Origin: Burkholderiales bacterium
GTDB taxonomy: Bacteria > Pseudomonadota > Gammaproteobacteria > Burkholderiales > Burkholderiaceae
Length of the DNA: 7,011 nt
Assembly (NCBI GenBank): GCA_947447845.1
Contig: CANFNO010000150.1
Coordinates: 1-7,011, forward strand
Direction: 5' to 3'
Shown in pieces: positions 1-6,020 of this stretch. The position numbers and the translations under genes are program-made. Under the pieces are notes generated by a model. It made no database searches. It had not been told where the DNA came from and saw only the letters and a program-made list of their open reading frames with translations. Every line of letters starts with the position of its first letter. Within the stretch, counting starts at the first letter, position 1.

Positions 1-828
1 ATTGCCACCGACATCACCAGCCGGCGCCTGGCGGAGCAGCAGGCTGCAACCCAATCCGAACGGGCTGCAAACTCCAGCCGCCTGATCACCATGGGCGAAA
101 TGGCCTCCAGCGTAGCCCATGAATTGAACCAGCCGCTCACGGCCATCAACAACTATTGCAACGGCATGGTCTCGCGCATCAAGTCCAAGCAAATCACCGA
201 AGAAGACCTTCTCGGTGCGCTGGACAAAACGGCGCGCCAGGCCCAGCGCGCGGGCCAGATCATTCAGCGCATTCGCTCCTTCGTGAAGCGCAGTGAACCC
301 AACCGCACGCGTTCGGAGGTCAGTGTCATGGTTGGCGAGGCCATCGAATTGGCGGAAATTGAACTGCGCCGGCGCAATGTGCGGCTCAACCACTATGTCG
401 CCTCGCGCCTGCCGACCATGCTGGTTGACCCGATCTTGATCGAGCAAGTGCTGGTCAACCTGCTGCGCAATGCGGCCGAGTCGATCGACATGGCGCAGCG
501 CCCAACAGCCCAACGTCTGGTTGAGTTGCGGGTGGTTCCGACGCAGGTCGAGGGGCAGTCCGCGATCGACTTTTCGGTGCGCGACACCGGCAGAGGATTG
601 GCGCCAGAAGTGATGGCCCGCTTGTATGAAGCCTTTTTCTCGACCAAGGCCGATGGCATGGGCATTGGCCTAAGCTTGTGCCGATCTATTGTTGAGTCCC
701 ATCTTGGAAGAATGACCGCCGAGAACATCTACAATGGCACCGAGGTGGCGGGCTGCCGGTTTTCGTTCTGGATTCCCGTGGTCGATGTTGGTAGCCAAGC
801 GATCAGCACACCCATCTCAAGCATATAA
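1..828 (+). CDS. PAS-type sensor histidine kinase, C-terminal part (5' end outside window)
   Basis: The frame is open from base 1, so the N-terminus is missing; 275 residues are visible (numbered here from base 1). The first residues (IATDITSRRLAEQ) look like the end of a PAS/PAC sensor domain. A short helical linker follows, then the dimerisation and phosphotransfer helix with the H-box VAHELNQPL; the phospho-accepting His is residue 40 (bases 118-120). The ATP-binding domain shows an N-box (NLLRNAAES, Asn157), a G1 box (DTGRGL, Asp195) and a G2 box (GMGIGL, about residues 219-224). All key catalytic residues are present, so the kinase should be active. The H-box style and domain order match FixL/DctB-like kinases that pair with FixJ-type regulators, and the next gene is such a regulator 16 bases away. 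No membrane segment is visible in this part; the signal sensed cannot be read because the sensor region is absent. An internal ATG at base 91 lies within the linker to the H-box and is not the true start. Confidence 0.95.
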   Translation: MATDITSRRLAEQQAATQSERAANSSRLITMGEMASSVAHELNQPLTAINNYCNGMVSRIKSKQITEEDLLGALDKTARQAQRAGQIIQRIRSFVKRSEPNRTRSEVSVMVGEAIELAEIELRRRNVRLNHYVASRLPTMLVDPILIEQVLVNLLRNAAESIDMAQRPTAQRLVELRVVPTQVEGQSAIDFSVRDTGRGLAPEVMARLYEAFFSTKADGMGIGLSLCRSIVESHLGRMTAENIYNGTEVAGCRFSFWIPVVDVGSQAISTPISSI

Positions 829-844
829 CCATCTGGAAATTTGA

Positions 845-1471
845 ATGAGCCTGATTCCAAAAAAAGGTACGGTTTACGTCGTTGATGACGATGAAGCCGT
901 CCGTGATTCCCTGCAATGGTTGCTTGAGGGCAAGGGCTACAGAGTCCGCTGCTTCGACTCTGCCGAGTCATTTCTCAGCCGCTACGATGCCCGCGAGGTT
1001 GCCTGTTTAATCGCAGATATCCGTATGGGTGGCATGACTGGCCTGGAGTTGCAAAACCGCCTGATAGAGGGTCGCTCACCCTTACCCATCGTGTTCATTA
1101 CCGGTCACGGTGACGTGCCCATGGCAGTGGACACCATGAAAAAAGGCGCGATGGACTTTATCCAGAAGCCCTTCAAGGAAGATCAGTTGGTCAGCCTGGT
1201 GGAGCGCATGCTGGACCATGCCAAGGACTCTTTTGCCGACTTCCAGCTCGCCTTGAACCGCGACGCACTCCTGTCCAAGCTGACCCTGCGCGAATCGCAG
1301 GTGCTTGAGCGCATTGTTGCCGGGCGCCTGAACAAGCAGATTGCCGATGACTTGGGCATCAGCATTAAAACGGTGGAGGCACACCGCGCCAACATCATGG
1401 AAAAGCTCAGCGCCAATACGGTGGCTGACCTGCTCAAAATCGCGCTGGGGCAGAACGCCCCAAAAGTTTGA
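845..1471 (+). CDS. FixJ/NarL-family two-component response regulator
   Basis: This 208-residue protein has the usual length and two-domain plan of FixJ-type transcription factors. The receiver domain covers about residues 8-125: acidic pair Asp14/Asp15 in VVDDDE, phospho-acceptor Asp58 in LIADIRM, switch Thr86 in ITGHGD, and the conserved Lys108 in QKPF. After a linker, a LuxR-type helix-turn-helix lies at about residues 145-203 (LTLRESQVLERI, NKQIADDLGIS, KTVEAHRANIMEKL). The receiver appears fully phosphorylatable, and phosphorylation by the upstream kinase should promote dimerisation and DNA binding. The 16-base gap to the kinase stop argues for one transcript and a dedicated pair. The region before the ATG carries only a weak GGA, so translation may depend partly on coupling to the kinase gene. 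Target genes cannot be read from the window. From memory, similar pairs sit beside pyruvate dehydrogenase genes in Burkholderiales, so control of central carbon metabolism is a guess. Confidence 0.95.
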   Translation: MSLIPKKGTVYVVDDDEAVRDSLQWLLEGKGYRVRCFDSAESFLSRYDAREVACLIADIRMGGMTGLELQNRLIEGRSPLPIVFITGHGDVPMAVDTMKKGAMDFIQKPFKEDQLVSLVERMLDHAKDSFADFQLALNRDALLSKLTLRESQVLERIVAGRLNKQIADDLGISIKTVEAHRANIMEKLSANTVADLLKIALGQNAPKV

Positions 1472-1480
1472 ACCAGACAA

Positions 1481-1563
1481 GCCCCCACAGTCGCACACTT
1501 CGTGTGGCTTCTTGCCCCCCCAAGGGGGCCGCGTTTTACCTTGGGGCTGCCCTGCGGTAAAAC
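1481..1563 (+). repeat. GC-rich intergenic element with nested inverted repeats
   Basis: Several inverted repeats are packed here: CACAC/GTGTG around TTC (1494-1506); a run of C paired with a run of G (about 1515-1528); CCCCAAGG (1518-1525) with CCTTGGGG (1539-1546); and GTTTTACC (1533-1540) with GGTAAAAC (1556-1563). The last two pairs share bases 1539-1540 and interleave, so they cannot both form fully in one molecule. The look (C-run, AA, G-run, then CCTTGGGG and CTGCCC) resembles palindromic elements that I recall as abundant between genes in Comamonadaceae. That recollection was not checked, and only one copy is in this window. It could instead be part of a leader or attenuator for folD. 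Confidence 0.6.
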
Positions 1564-1574
1564 ATGACCAACCT

Positions 1575-1602
1575 GCCCGCAACTGGTGTTGCGGGCTTTT
1601 TT
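1575..1602 (+). terminator. Intrinsic terminator upstream of folD
   Basis: A perfect 9-bp stem (GCCCGCAAC at 1575-1583 and GTTGCGGGC at 1588-1596) closes a TGGT loop and is followed directly by six T (1597-1602). This is a strong rho-independent terminator on the + strand. It most simply ends the kinase/regulator transcript, about 100 bases after that stop codon. It finishes only 15 bases before the folD start, so it may also act as an attenuator if folD is transcribed from further upstream. Confidence 0.88.
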
Positions 1603-1617
1603 ATTACGGATACACGC

Positions 1618-2490
1618 ATGACCACCACCGCAAAAATCATTGACGGCAACGCCCTGGCAGCCCATACGCGAGCCGAAGTAGCGTTGCGTTGCAACGCACT
1701 CAAGGCCCGGGGCCTGACGCCCGGTCTGGCCGTTCTGCTGGTGGGCGAAAACCCGGCTTCGCAAGTTTATGTGCGTAACAAGGTCAAGGCCTGTGCCGAT
1801 GCAGGCCTGCACTCGGTTTTGGAGCGCCATCCCGCCACAATGACTGAAGCAGAATTGCTGGCCCGCATCGACGCACTGAACCACGACGACAGCATCCACG
1901 GCATTCTGGTGCAACTGCCGGTGCCCGCGCACATTGATGCAAACAAGGTGATTGAAGCCATTTCTCCAGCGAAGGATGTAGACGGTTTCCATGTCTCCAG
2001 TGCAGGCGCGCTGATGGTCGGACAGCCCGGCTTCTGGCCCTGTACGCCTTATGGCTGCATGAAGATGCTGGAAAGCATCGGCTACAAACTACGCGGCAAA
2101 CACGCTGTGGTGATTGGGCGCAGCAACATCGTGGGCAAGCCCATGGCGATGATGCTGCTGGCACAAAACGCCACCGTCACGATCTGCCACAGCGCCACCG
2201 CCGACCTCAAAGCCATGACCCTCCAAGCCGATGTGATCGTCGCTGCCGTGGGCAAGCGTAATGTGCTGACAGCCGACATGGTCAAGCCCGGTGCCGTGGT
2301 GTTGGATGTGGGAATGAACCGCAACGACGAAGGCAAGCTCTGCGGCGATGTGGACTACGCTGGCGTTAGCCAAGTGGCCGGATACATCACTCCAGTGCCT
2401 GGTGGAGTTGGCCCCATGACCATTGCCATGCTGCTGGTGAACACGATGGAAGCCGCCGAGCGCGCCGCAGTGTCCAAAGGGCTTGCATAA
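1618..2490 (+). CDS. folD: Bifunctional methylenetetrahydrofolate dehydrogenase / methenyltetrahydrofolate cyclohydrolase
   Basis: FolD oxidises 5,10-methylene-THF to 5,10-methenyl-THF with NADP and hydrolyses that to 10-formyl-THF, supplying one-carbon units for purines and formyl-methionine in the cytoplasm. The 290-residue length is normal. Visible landmarks are the YVxxK motif with Tyr51 and catalytic Lys55, Gln99 in VQLPVP, Asp122 in KDVDGFH, the nucleotide-binding GRSNIVGKP (167-175), and the C-terminal signature PGGVGPMT (261-268). All match the E. coli enzyme with an offset of one residue. The start at 1618 gives the usual MTxxAKIIDGN beginning. A longer in-frame reading from ATG 1564 would have to translate through the terminator hairpin and adds 18 residues not typical of FolD, so it was rejected. 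A weak GGA (1608-1610) lies 7 bases before the ATG. A second terminator follows the gene, so it is probably monocistronic. Confidence 0.98.
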   Translation: MTTTAKIIDGNALAAHTRAEVALRCNALKARGLTPGLAVLLVGENPASQVYVRNKVKACADAGLHSVLERHPATMTEAELLARIDALNHDDSIHGILVQLPVPAHIDANKVIEAISPAKDVDGFHVSSAGALMVGQPGFWPCTPYGCMKMLESIGYKLRGKHAVVIGRSNIVGKPMAMMLLAQNATVTICHSATADLKAMTLQADVIVAAVGKRNVLTADMVKPGAVVLDVGMNRNDEGKLCGDVDYAGVSQVAGYITPVPGGVGPMTIAMLLVNTMEAAERAAVSKGLA

Positions 2491-2523
2491 GCGCCCTTGC
2501 GCCCTCAAATACCAATTCTTAGA

Positions 2524-2545
2524 GTCGGCCCGAGCCGACCTTTTT
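2524..2545 (+). terminator. Intrinsic terminator after folD
   Basis: A 6-bp GC-rich stem (GTCGGC at 2524-2529 and GCCGAC at 2534-2539) with a CCGA loop is followed by C and five T (2541-2545). It lies 33 bases after the folD stop and 28 bases before the prlC start. It most likely ends the folD transcript. Because it is so close to prlC, a prlC promoter upstream of it would have to read through the hairpin. Confidence 0.8.
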
Positions 2546-2566
2546 CCTGCCTCCATTGCATTTTTT

Positions 2567-2570
2567 AGGT
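2567..2570 (+). promoter_or_regulatory. Ribosome binding site that sets the prlC start
   Basis: AGGT lies 3 bases before ATG 2574, with the AGG core 4 bases away, somewhat close but usable. It supports ATG 2574 over the in-frame TTG at 2556, which would be upstream of this site and would add six residues. Confidence 0.55.
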
Positions 2571-2573
2571 CCC

Positions 2574-4604
2574 ATGAATCCACTGCTTCGTTTTGATACC
2601 CTGCCCCTGTTTGACCAGATCCATCCTGAGCACGTGCCCGAGGCCATTGACACCTTGTTGGCAGAGGCTGAGCAGGCCCTGGCGACGGTAACCGCTGAAA
2701 GCTTCCCTGCGCAATGGGTCGCCATGTCTCGCACGCTGGATGTTGCAACCGAGAAACTGGGCATGGCCTGGGGTGCTGTCAACCACCTCAACAGCGTCGC
2801 CGATTCACCCGAACTGCGCGCGGCCTACAACGCCGCCTTGCCCCGAGTGACCGAATTCTGGACACGTCTGGGCGCCGACGAGCGTCTATATGCCAAGTAC
2901 AGGAGCATGGACATCAATGCACTCAACCCAGAACAGCGACAGGCGCACAAAAACGCCATGCGCAACTTTGTGCTGGGCGGTGCCGACCTCACCGGGGACG
3001 CACGCAAGCGCTTCGCCGAGATCCAGGAAAAGCAGGCCGAACTGAGCCAGAAGTTCAGCGAGAACACCTTGGATGCCACCGACGCCTTTGCCTACTACGC
3101 GTCTGAGGCCGAAATCGAAGGCATCCCCGACGATGTCAAACACACTGCCATGCTGGCAGCCCAGACTGATGGCAAATCCGGCTTCAAATTGACGCTAAAG
3201 ATGCCGTGCTACCTGCCTGTGATGCAATTCGCGCGCAGCAGCGCCCTGCGCGAAATCATGTACCGCGCCTATGTCACGCGCAGTTCAGACCAGGCCATGG
3301 GTGACGGACGCAAGTTTGATAACAGCGCCATCATTGGCCAGATTTTGACCCTGCGCCAAGAAGAAGCCCGACTGCTGGGCTACGACAACTTTGCTGAGGT
3401 TTCGCTGGTACCCAAGATGGCCCAGTCGCCCCATGCCGTCACCACTTTCCTGCGCGACTTGGCAGCCAAAGCCAAACCCTTTGCCGAAAAAGACCTGTCC
3501 GACCTACGCGCCTTTGCCAAAGACGAGTTGGGCCTGAGCGACCCGCAGCCCTGGGACCTGCCCTATGTGAGCGAGAAGCTCAAAGAGGCACGCTATGCAT
3601 TCAGTGAGCAAGAAGTCAAACAGTACTTCACCGCGCCCAAGGTTTTGGCCGGTTTGTTCAAAATCGTCGAAACCTTGTTTGACGTCGCCATTCAACCGGA
3701 CAAGGCACCGGTCTGGAACAGCAGCGTGCAGTTTTACCGCATTGAGCGCCAAGGCCAATTGGTCGGCCAGTTTTACCTCGACCCAAGTGCGCGCACCGGC
3801 AAACGCGGTGGCGCCTGGATGGACGACGTGCGCGGCCGCTGGCTGCGCCCCGACACGGGCTTGCTGCAAACCCCGGTGGCACATCTGGTGTGCAATTTCG
3901 CCGATGGCGTGGACGGCAAGCCTGCCTTGCTGACACACGACGATGTCACCACCCTGTTCCATGAATTTGGTCATGGACTGCACCATATGCTGACCCAGGT
4001 GAACGAGAACGATGTTTCCGGTATCAGCGGCGTGGAGTGGGATGCGGTCGAGTTGCCCAGCCAGTTCATGGAAAACTTCTGCTGGGAGTGGAGCGTGCTT
4101 CAGCACATGACCTCCCACGTGGAGACTGGTGAAGCGCTGCCGCGCGCCCTTTTTGACAAGATGTTGGCTGCACGCAACTTCCAAAGCGGCTTGCAAACGC
4201 TGCGCCAGATCGAGTTCTCGCTGTTCGACATGCTGCTGCACAGCGCGCACGACCCGGCGCAAGACTTCATGCCGCTACTGGAAGCCGTGCGTCGCGAGGT
4301 GGCTGTGGTTTCATCACCGCCCTGGAGCCGCACTCCGCACACCTTTGGACACATTTTTGCCGGTGGCTACGCAGCGGGGTATTACAGCTACAAGTGGGCC
4401 GAGGTGCTGAGCGCAGATGCTTACGCCGCATTTGAAGAAACCGCTGCTGCAGATGGCACACCTAGCGTGGAAACCGGTACAAAATACCGTCAGGCCATTC
4501 TGGAAGCAGGCGGTAGCCGCCCGGCCATGGAGTCCTTCAAAGCATTCCGTGGTCGCGAACCCAGTCTGGACGCTTTGCTGCGGCACCAGGGCATGTCGGC
4601 CTAA
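2574..4604 (+). CDS. prlC: M3-family zinc oligopeptidase (oligopeptidase A)
   Basis: The 676-residue protein matches the length of E. coli oligopeptidase A (about 680). This cytoplasmic thimet-type metallopeptidase degrades short peptides, including cleaved signal peptides and products of larger proteases. The zinc site is intact: HEFGH with His463, Glu464 and His467, and the third ligand Glu493 in AVELPSQFMENF. The substrate-contacting GYAAGYYSY loop is at 598-606, with Tyr603 and Tyr606 matching the two tyrosines of thimet oligopeptidase. The N-terminal half is the helical cap typical of the family; no signal peptide is present. ATG 2574 gives MNPLLRFDTLP, the common start for this family. 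The gene is preceded by the folD terminator and followed after 27 bases by the DUF4124-glutaredoxin gene, with no terminator seen between them, so those two are probably co-transcribed. The dcp type of M3 peptidase is a less likely alternative because of length and sequence style. Confidence 0.96.
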   Translation: MNPLLRFDTLPLFDQIHPEHVPEAIDTLLAEAEQALATVTAESFPAQWVAMSRTLDVATEKLGMAWGAVNHLNSVADSPELRAAYNAALPRVTEFWTRLGADERLYAKYRSMDINALNPEQRQAHKNAMRNFVLGGADLTGDARKRFAEIQEKQAELSQKFSENTLDATDAFAYYASEAEIEGIPDDVKHTAMLAAQTDGKSGFKLTLKMPCYLPVMQFARSSALREIMYRAYVTRSSDQAMGDGRKFDNSAIIGQILTLRQEEARLLGYDNFAEVSLVPKMAQSPHAVTTFLRDLAAKAKPFAEKDLSDLRAFAKDELGLSDPQPWDLPYVSEKLKEARYAFSEQEVKQYFTAPKVLAGLFKIVETLFDVAIQPDKAPVWNSSVQFYRIERQGQLVGQFYLDPSARTGKRGGAWMDDVRGRWLRPDTGLLQTPVAHLVCNFADGVDGKPALLTHDDVTTLFHEFGHGLHHMLTQVNENDVSGISGVEWDAVELPSQFMENFCWEWSVLQHMTSHVETGEALPRALFDKMLAARNFQSGLQTLRQIEFSLFDMLLHSAHDPAQDFMPLLEAVRREVAVVSSPPWSRTPHTFGHIFAGGYAAGYYSYKWAEVLSADAYAAFEETAAADGTPSVETGTKYRQAILEAGGSRPAMESFKAFRGREPSLDALLRHQGMSA

Positions 4605-4616
4605 ACTGTGGAATTC

Positions 4617-4624
4617 AAGGGGAG
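4617..4624 (+). promoter_or_regulatory. Strong ribosome binding site for the DUF4124-glutaredoxin gene
   Basis: AAGGGGAG sits 7 bases before ATG 4632. It is the best Shine-Dalgarno sequence in the window and decides this start against an in-frame GTG at 4608, which lies before the site and would spoil the signal peptide. Confidence 0.8.
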
Positions 4625-4631
4625 CACACGC

Positions 4632-5267
4632 ATGAAACTGTCGGCTTTGATCAAAATGTTGGCCTTGTCCGCCTGCCTTTGCGCAACGTTTGGGGCACAG
4701 GCGCAAACGGTCTATCGCATCATCGGTCCGGACGGCAAGGTCACCTTTTCAGACAAGCCACCGGTCAACGCTGAGCAAGGAAAGATTTCGACCACGGGTA
4801 CCGGAGCGGTGGCAGCAGCTTCTAATACGGCACTGCCGTTCGAATTGCGTCAGGTGGCTTCCAAGTATCCCGTGACCCTTTACAGCGCGCCGGATTGCGG
4901 CCCCTGTGCTTCCGGTCGCTCCCTGCTGAGCAGCCGTGGAGTTCCTTTTTCCGAGCGTAGCGTGACCACCAACGAAGATATCGCCGCGCTGCAACGCCTC
5001 GCAGGTGAAAGCTCGCTGCCTTACTTGACCATCGGTGGCCAGCGTCTCAAGGGTTTCTCGGACCAGGAGTGGACGCAGTATCTGGATGCGGCGGGTTACC
5101 CCAAGACATCCGTGCTGCCTTCGGGCTACAAGCCTGAAGCTGCAGCACCGCTGGTTTCACTTCAAAAGCCTGTGCCGGTTAAGACTGAGCCCAAGCCTGA
5201 AGTCGTGCCCGAGCCGATAGCGCCGGTTGCACCCGCGCCATCGAACCCGGCAGGCATATCTTTTTAG
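4632..5267 (+). CDS. Exported DUF4124 / glutaredoxin-like fusion protein
   Basis: This 211-residue protein begins with a signal peptide (Lys2, Lys8, hydrophobic residues 9-22) and a probable signal peptidase I site AQA|QT after residue 24. LSAC at 12-15 also fits a lipobox, so a lipoprotein form is possible. Residues 26-44 ([18 protein letters not shown]) are a clear DUF4124 segment. After a Ser/Thr/Ala-rich linker comes a glutaredoxin/thioredoxin-like fold at about 79-158: the [12 protein letters not shown] strand and active site with Cys89 and Cys92, a cis-proline at LP130, and a GGQRLKGF segment. The tail (about 165-211) is rich in Pro, Lys, Glu and Ala and looks unstructured. The protein probably acts on thiols or disulfides in the periplasm, but substrate and redox direction cannot be read. 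It follows prlC by 27 bases and probably shares its transcript. Its stop overlaps the rpiA stop from the other strand. No recognised gene symbol. Confidence 0.88.
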   Translation: MKLSALIKMLALSACLCATFGAQAQTVYRIIGPDGKVTFSDKPPVNAEQGKISTTGTGAVAAASNTALPFELRQVASKYPVTLYSAPDCGPCASGRSLLSSRGVPFSERSVTTNEDIAALQRLAGESSLPYLTIGGQRLKGFSDQEWTQYLDAAGYPKTSVLPSGYKPEAAAPLVSLQKPVPVKTEPKPEVVPEPIAPVAPAPSNPAGISF

Positions 5268-5977
5268 AAGTTCAGGGTCTTCACACCGCTGGCTGTGCCT
5301 AGCAAACAAACCTGGGCACGCTGAAAGGCAAACACCCCGACGGTCACCACGCCGGGCCATTGACTGACTTCCGACTCAAAGGCCAGCGGGTCGGCAATCT
5401 GCAGACCTAATACATCGACGATGTATTGCCCGTTGTCAGTCACCAATGGCTTGCCGTCTTTCAGGCGAATGGTGCCCACGCCACCCATTGCAGCAAACTG
5501 CTGAATGATGCGGCGCGTGGCCATCGGAACGACTTCCACAGGTAGTGGGAATTTGCCCAGGGTCTGGACCAGTTTCGATTCGTCGGCAATGCAAACAAAA
5601 CGCAACGACTGTGCCGCAACAATTTTTTCGCGCGTGAGCGCCGCGCCACCGCCCTTGACCATATGGCCCTGGCCGTTGATCTCGTCCGCGCCGTCGATAT
5701 AAACGGACAGGTGCTCCACGTCATTGGAATCAAACACCGGGATGCCCAATGCCAGCAGACGCTCGGTACTGGCCACCGAGCTGGACACAGCGCCTTTGAT
5801 CTGATCTTTCATGCTGGCCAGCGCGTCAATGAATTTGTTGACCGTGGAGCCGGTGCCCACGCCCACAATCTCGCCCGGCACCACGTATTGCAAAGCGGCT
5901 TGGCCGACCAGCGTTTTGAGCTCGTCCTGGGTCAGGGAATTGGCTGCGGAAGTTGTTGGGGATGCGGAGGTGTTCAT
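5264..5977 (-). CDS. rpiA: Ribose-5-phosphate isomerase A
   Basis: RpiA interconverts ribulose 5-phosphate and ribose 5-phosphate in the cytoplasm, linking the pentose phosphate pathway to nucleotide synthesis. The 237-residue protein has the phosphate-binding GTGSTVNKF (41-49), DGADEIN with Asp95 and Asp98, and [11 protein letters not shown] with Lys108 and the catalytic base Glu117. These match E. coli Asp81, Asp84, Lys94 and Glu103 with a constant offset of 14. That offset reflects a longer N-terminus ([14 protein letters not shown]) rich in Ser, Thr and Ala, before the usual LTQDELK start of the family. No good Shine-Dalgarno precedes ATG 5977; the bases just before it are TTTTCCCCC. No later Met exists until residue 56, inside the fold, so this start is the best available. 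The gene is convergent with the DUF4124 gene, overlapping it by 4 bases, and divergent from pyrD across 43 bases. Confidence 0.97.
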   Translation of the reverse strand: MNTSASPTTSAANSLTQDELKTLVGQAALQYVVPGEIVGVGTGSTVNKFIDALASMKDQIKGAVSSSVASTERLLALGIPVFDSNDVEHLSVYIDGADEINGQGHMVKGGGAALTREKIVAAQSLRFVCIADESKLVQTLGKFPLPVEVVPMATRRIIQQFAAMGGVGTIRLKDGKPLVTDNGQYIVDVLGLQIADPLAFESEVSQWPGVVTVGVFAFQRAQVCLLGTASGVKTLNF

Positions 5978-6020
5978 GGGGGAAAATCAAGGTAGTTAAC
6001 GAAGTACCTAGGAATTATCA
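5978..6020. promoter_or_regulatory. Short divergent intergenic region between rpiA and pyrD
   Basis: These 43 bases must hold, or closely border, the starts of two divergent transcripts. The only clear element is AGGA at 6010-6013, a Shine-Dalgarno 7 bases before the pyrD ATG. No convincing -35/-10 pair was found on either strand, so promoters probably reach into the coding sequences. GGTA at 5991-5994 and TACC at 6005-6008 form a weak inverted pair around GTTAAC; an operator is possible but not supported. Confidence 0.4.

Noticed and set aside
1564..1617. In-frame ATG at 1564 giving an 18-residue longer FolD
   Set aside because: The extension is encoded by the terminator hairpin and its T-tract and does not resemble FolD N-termini. 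ATG 1618 gives the family's usual start.
1183..1992. Long open frame on the - strand (269 codons)
   Set aside because: It spans two unrelated + strand genes and the intergenic hairpins. Its translation has no recognisable domain and is a shadow of high-GC codon usage.
2556..2573. In-frame TTG start at 2556 for prlC
   Set aside because: It lies upstream of the AGGT ribosome binding site and adds six residues absent from the typical family N-terminus.
3504..4262. Long open frame on the - strand (252 codons) inside prlC
   Set aside because: It lies entirely within a well-supported peptidase gene, is His/Gln/Val-rich as expected for an antisense shadow, and shows no domain.
4608..4631. In-frame GTG start at 4608 for the DUF4124 gene
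   Set aside because: The strong AAGGGGAG site lies downstream of it, and the added acidic/polar residues would disrupt the signal peptide.
5268..5320. Possible hairpin GCTGGC-TGT-GCCTAGC as a terminator after the DUF4124 gene
   Set aside because: The stem has a bulge, is short, and lacks a following T-tract; it is inside the rpiA coding sequence.
5991..6012. Weak palindrome around GTTAAC and the CCTAGG site as a regulator operator
   Set aside because: The arms are only four bases and match no operator that I know; chance is a sufficient explanation.
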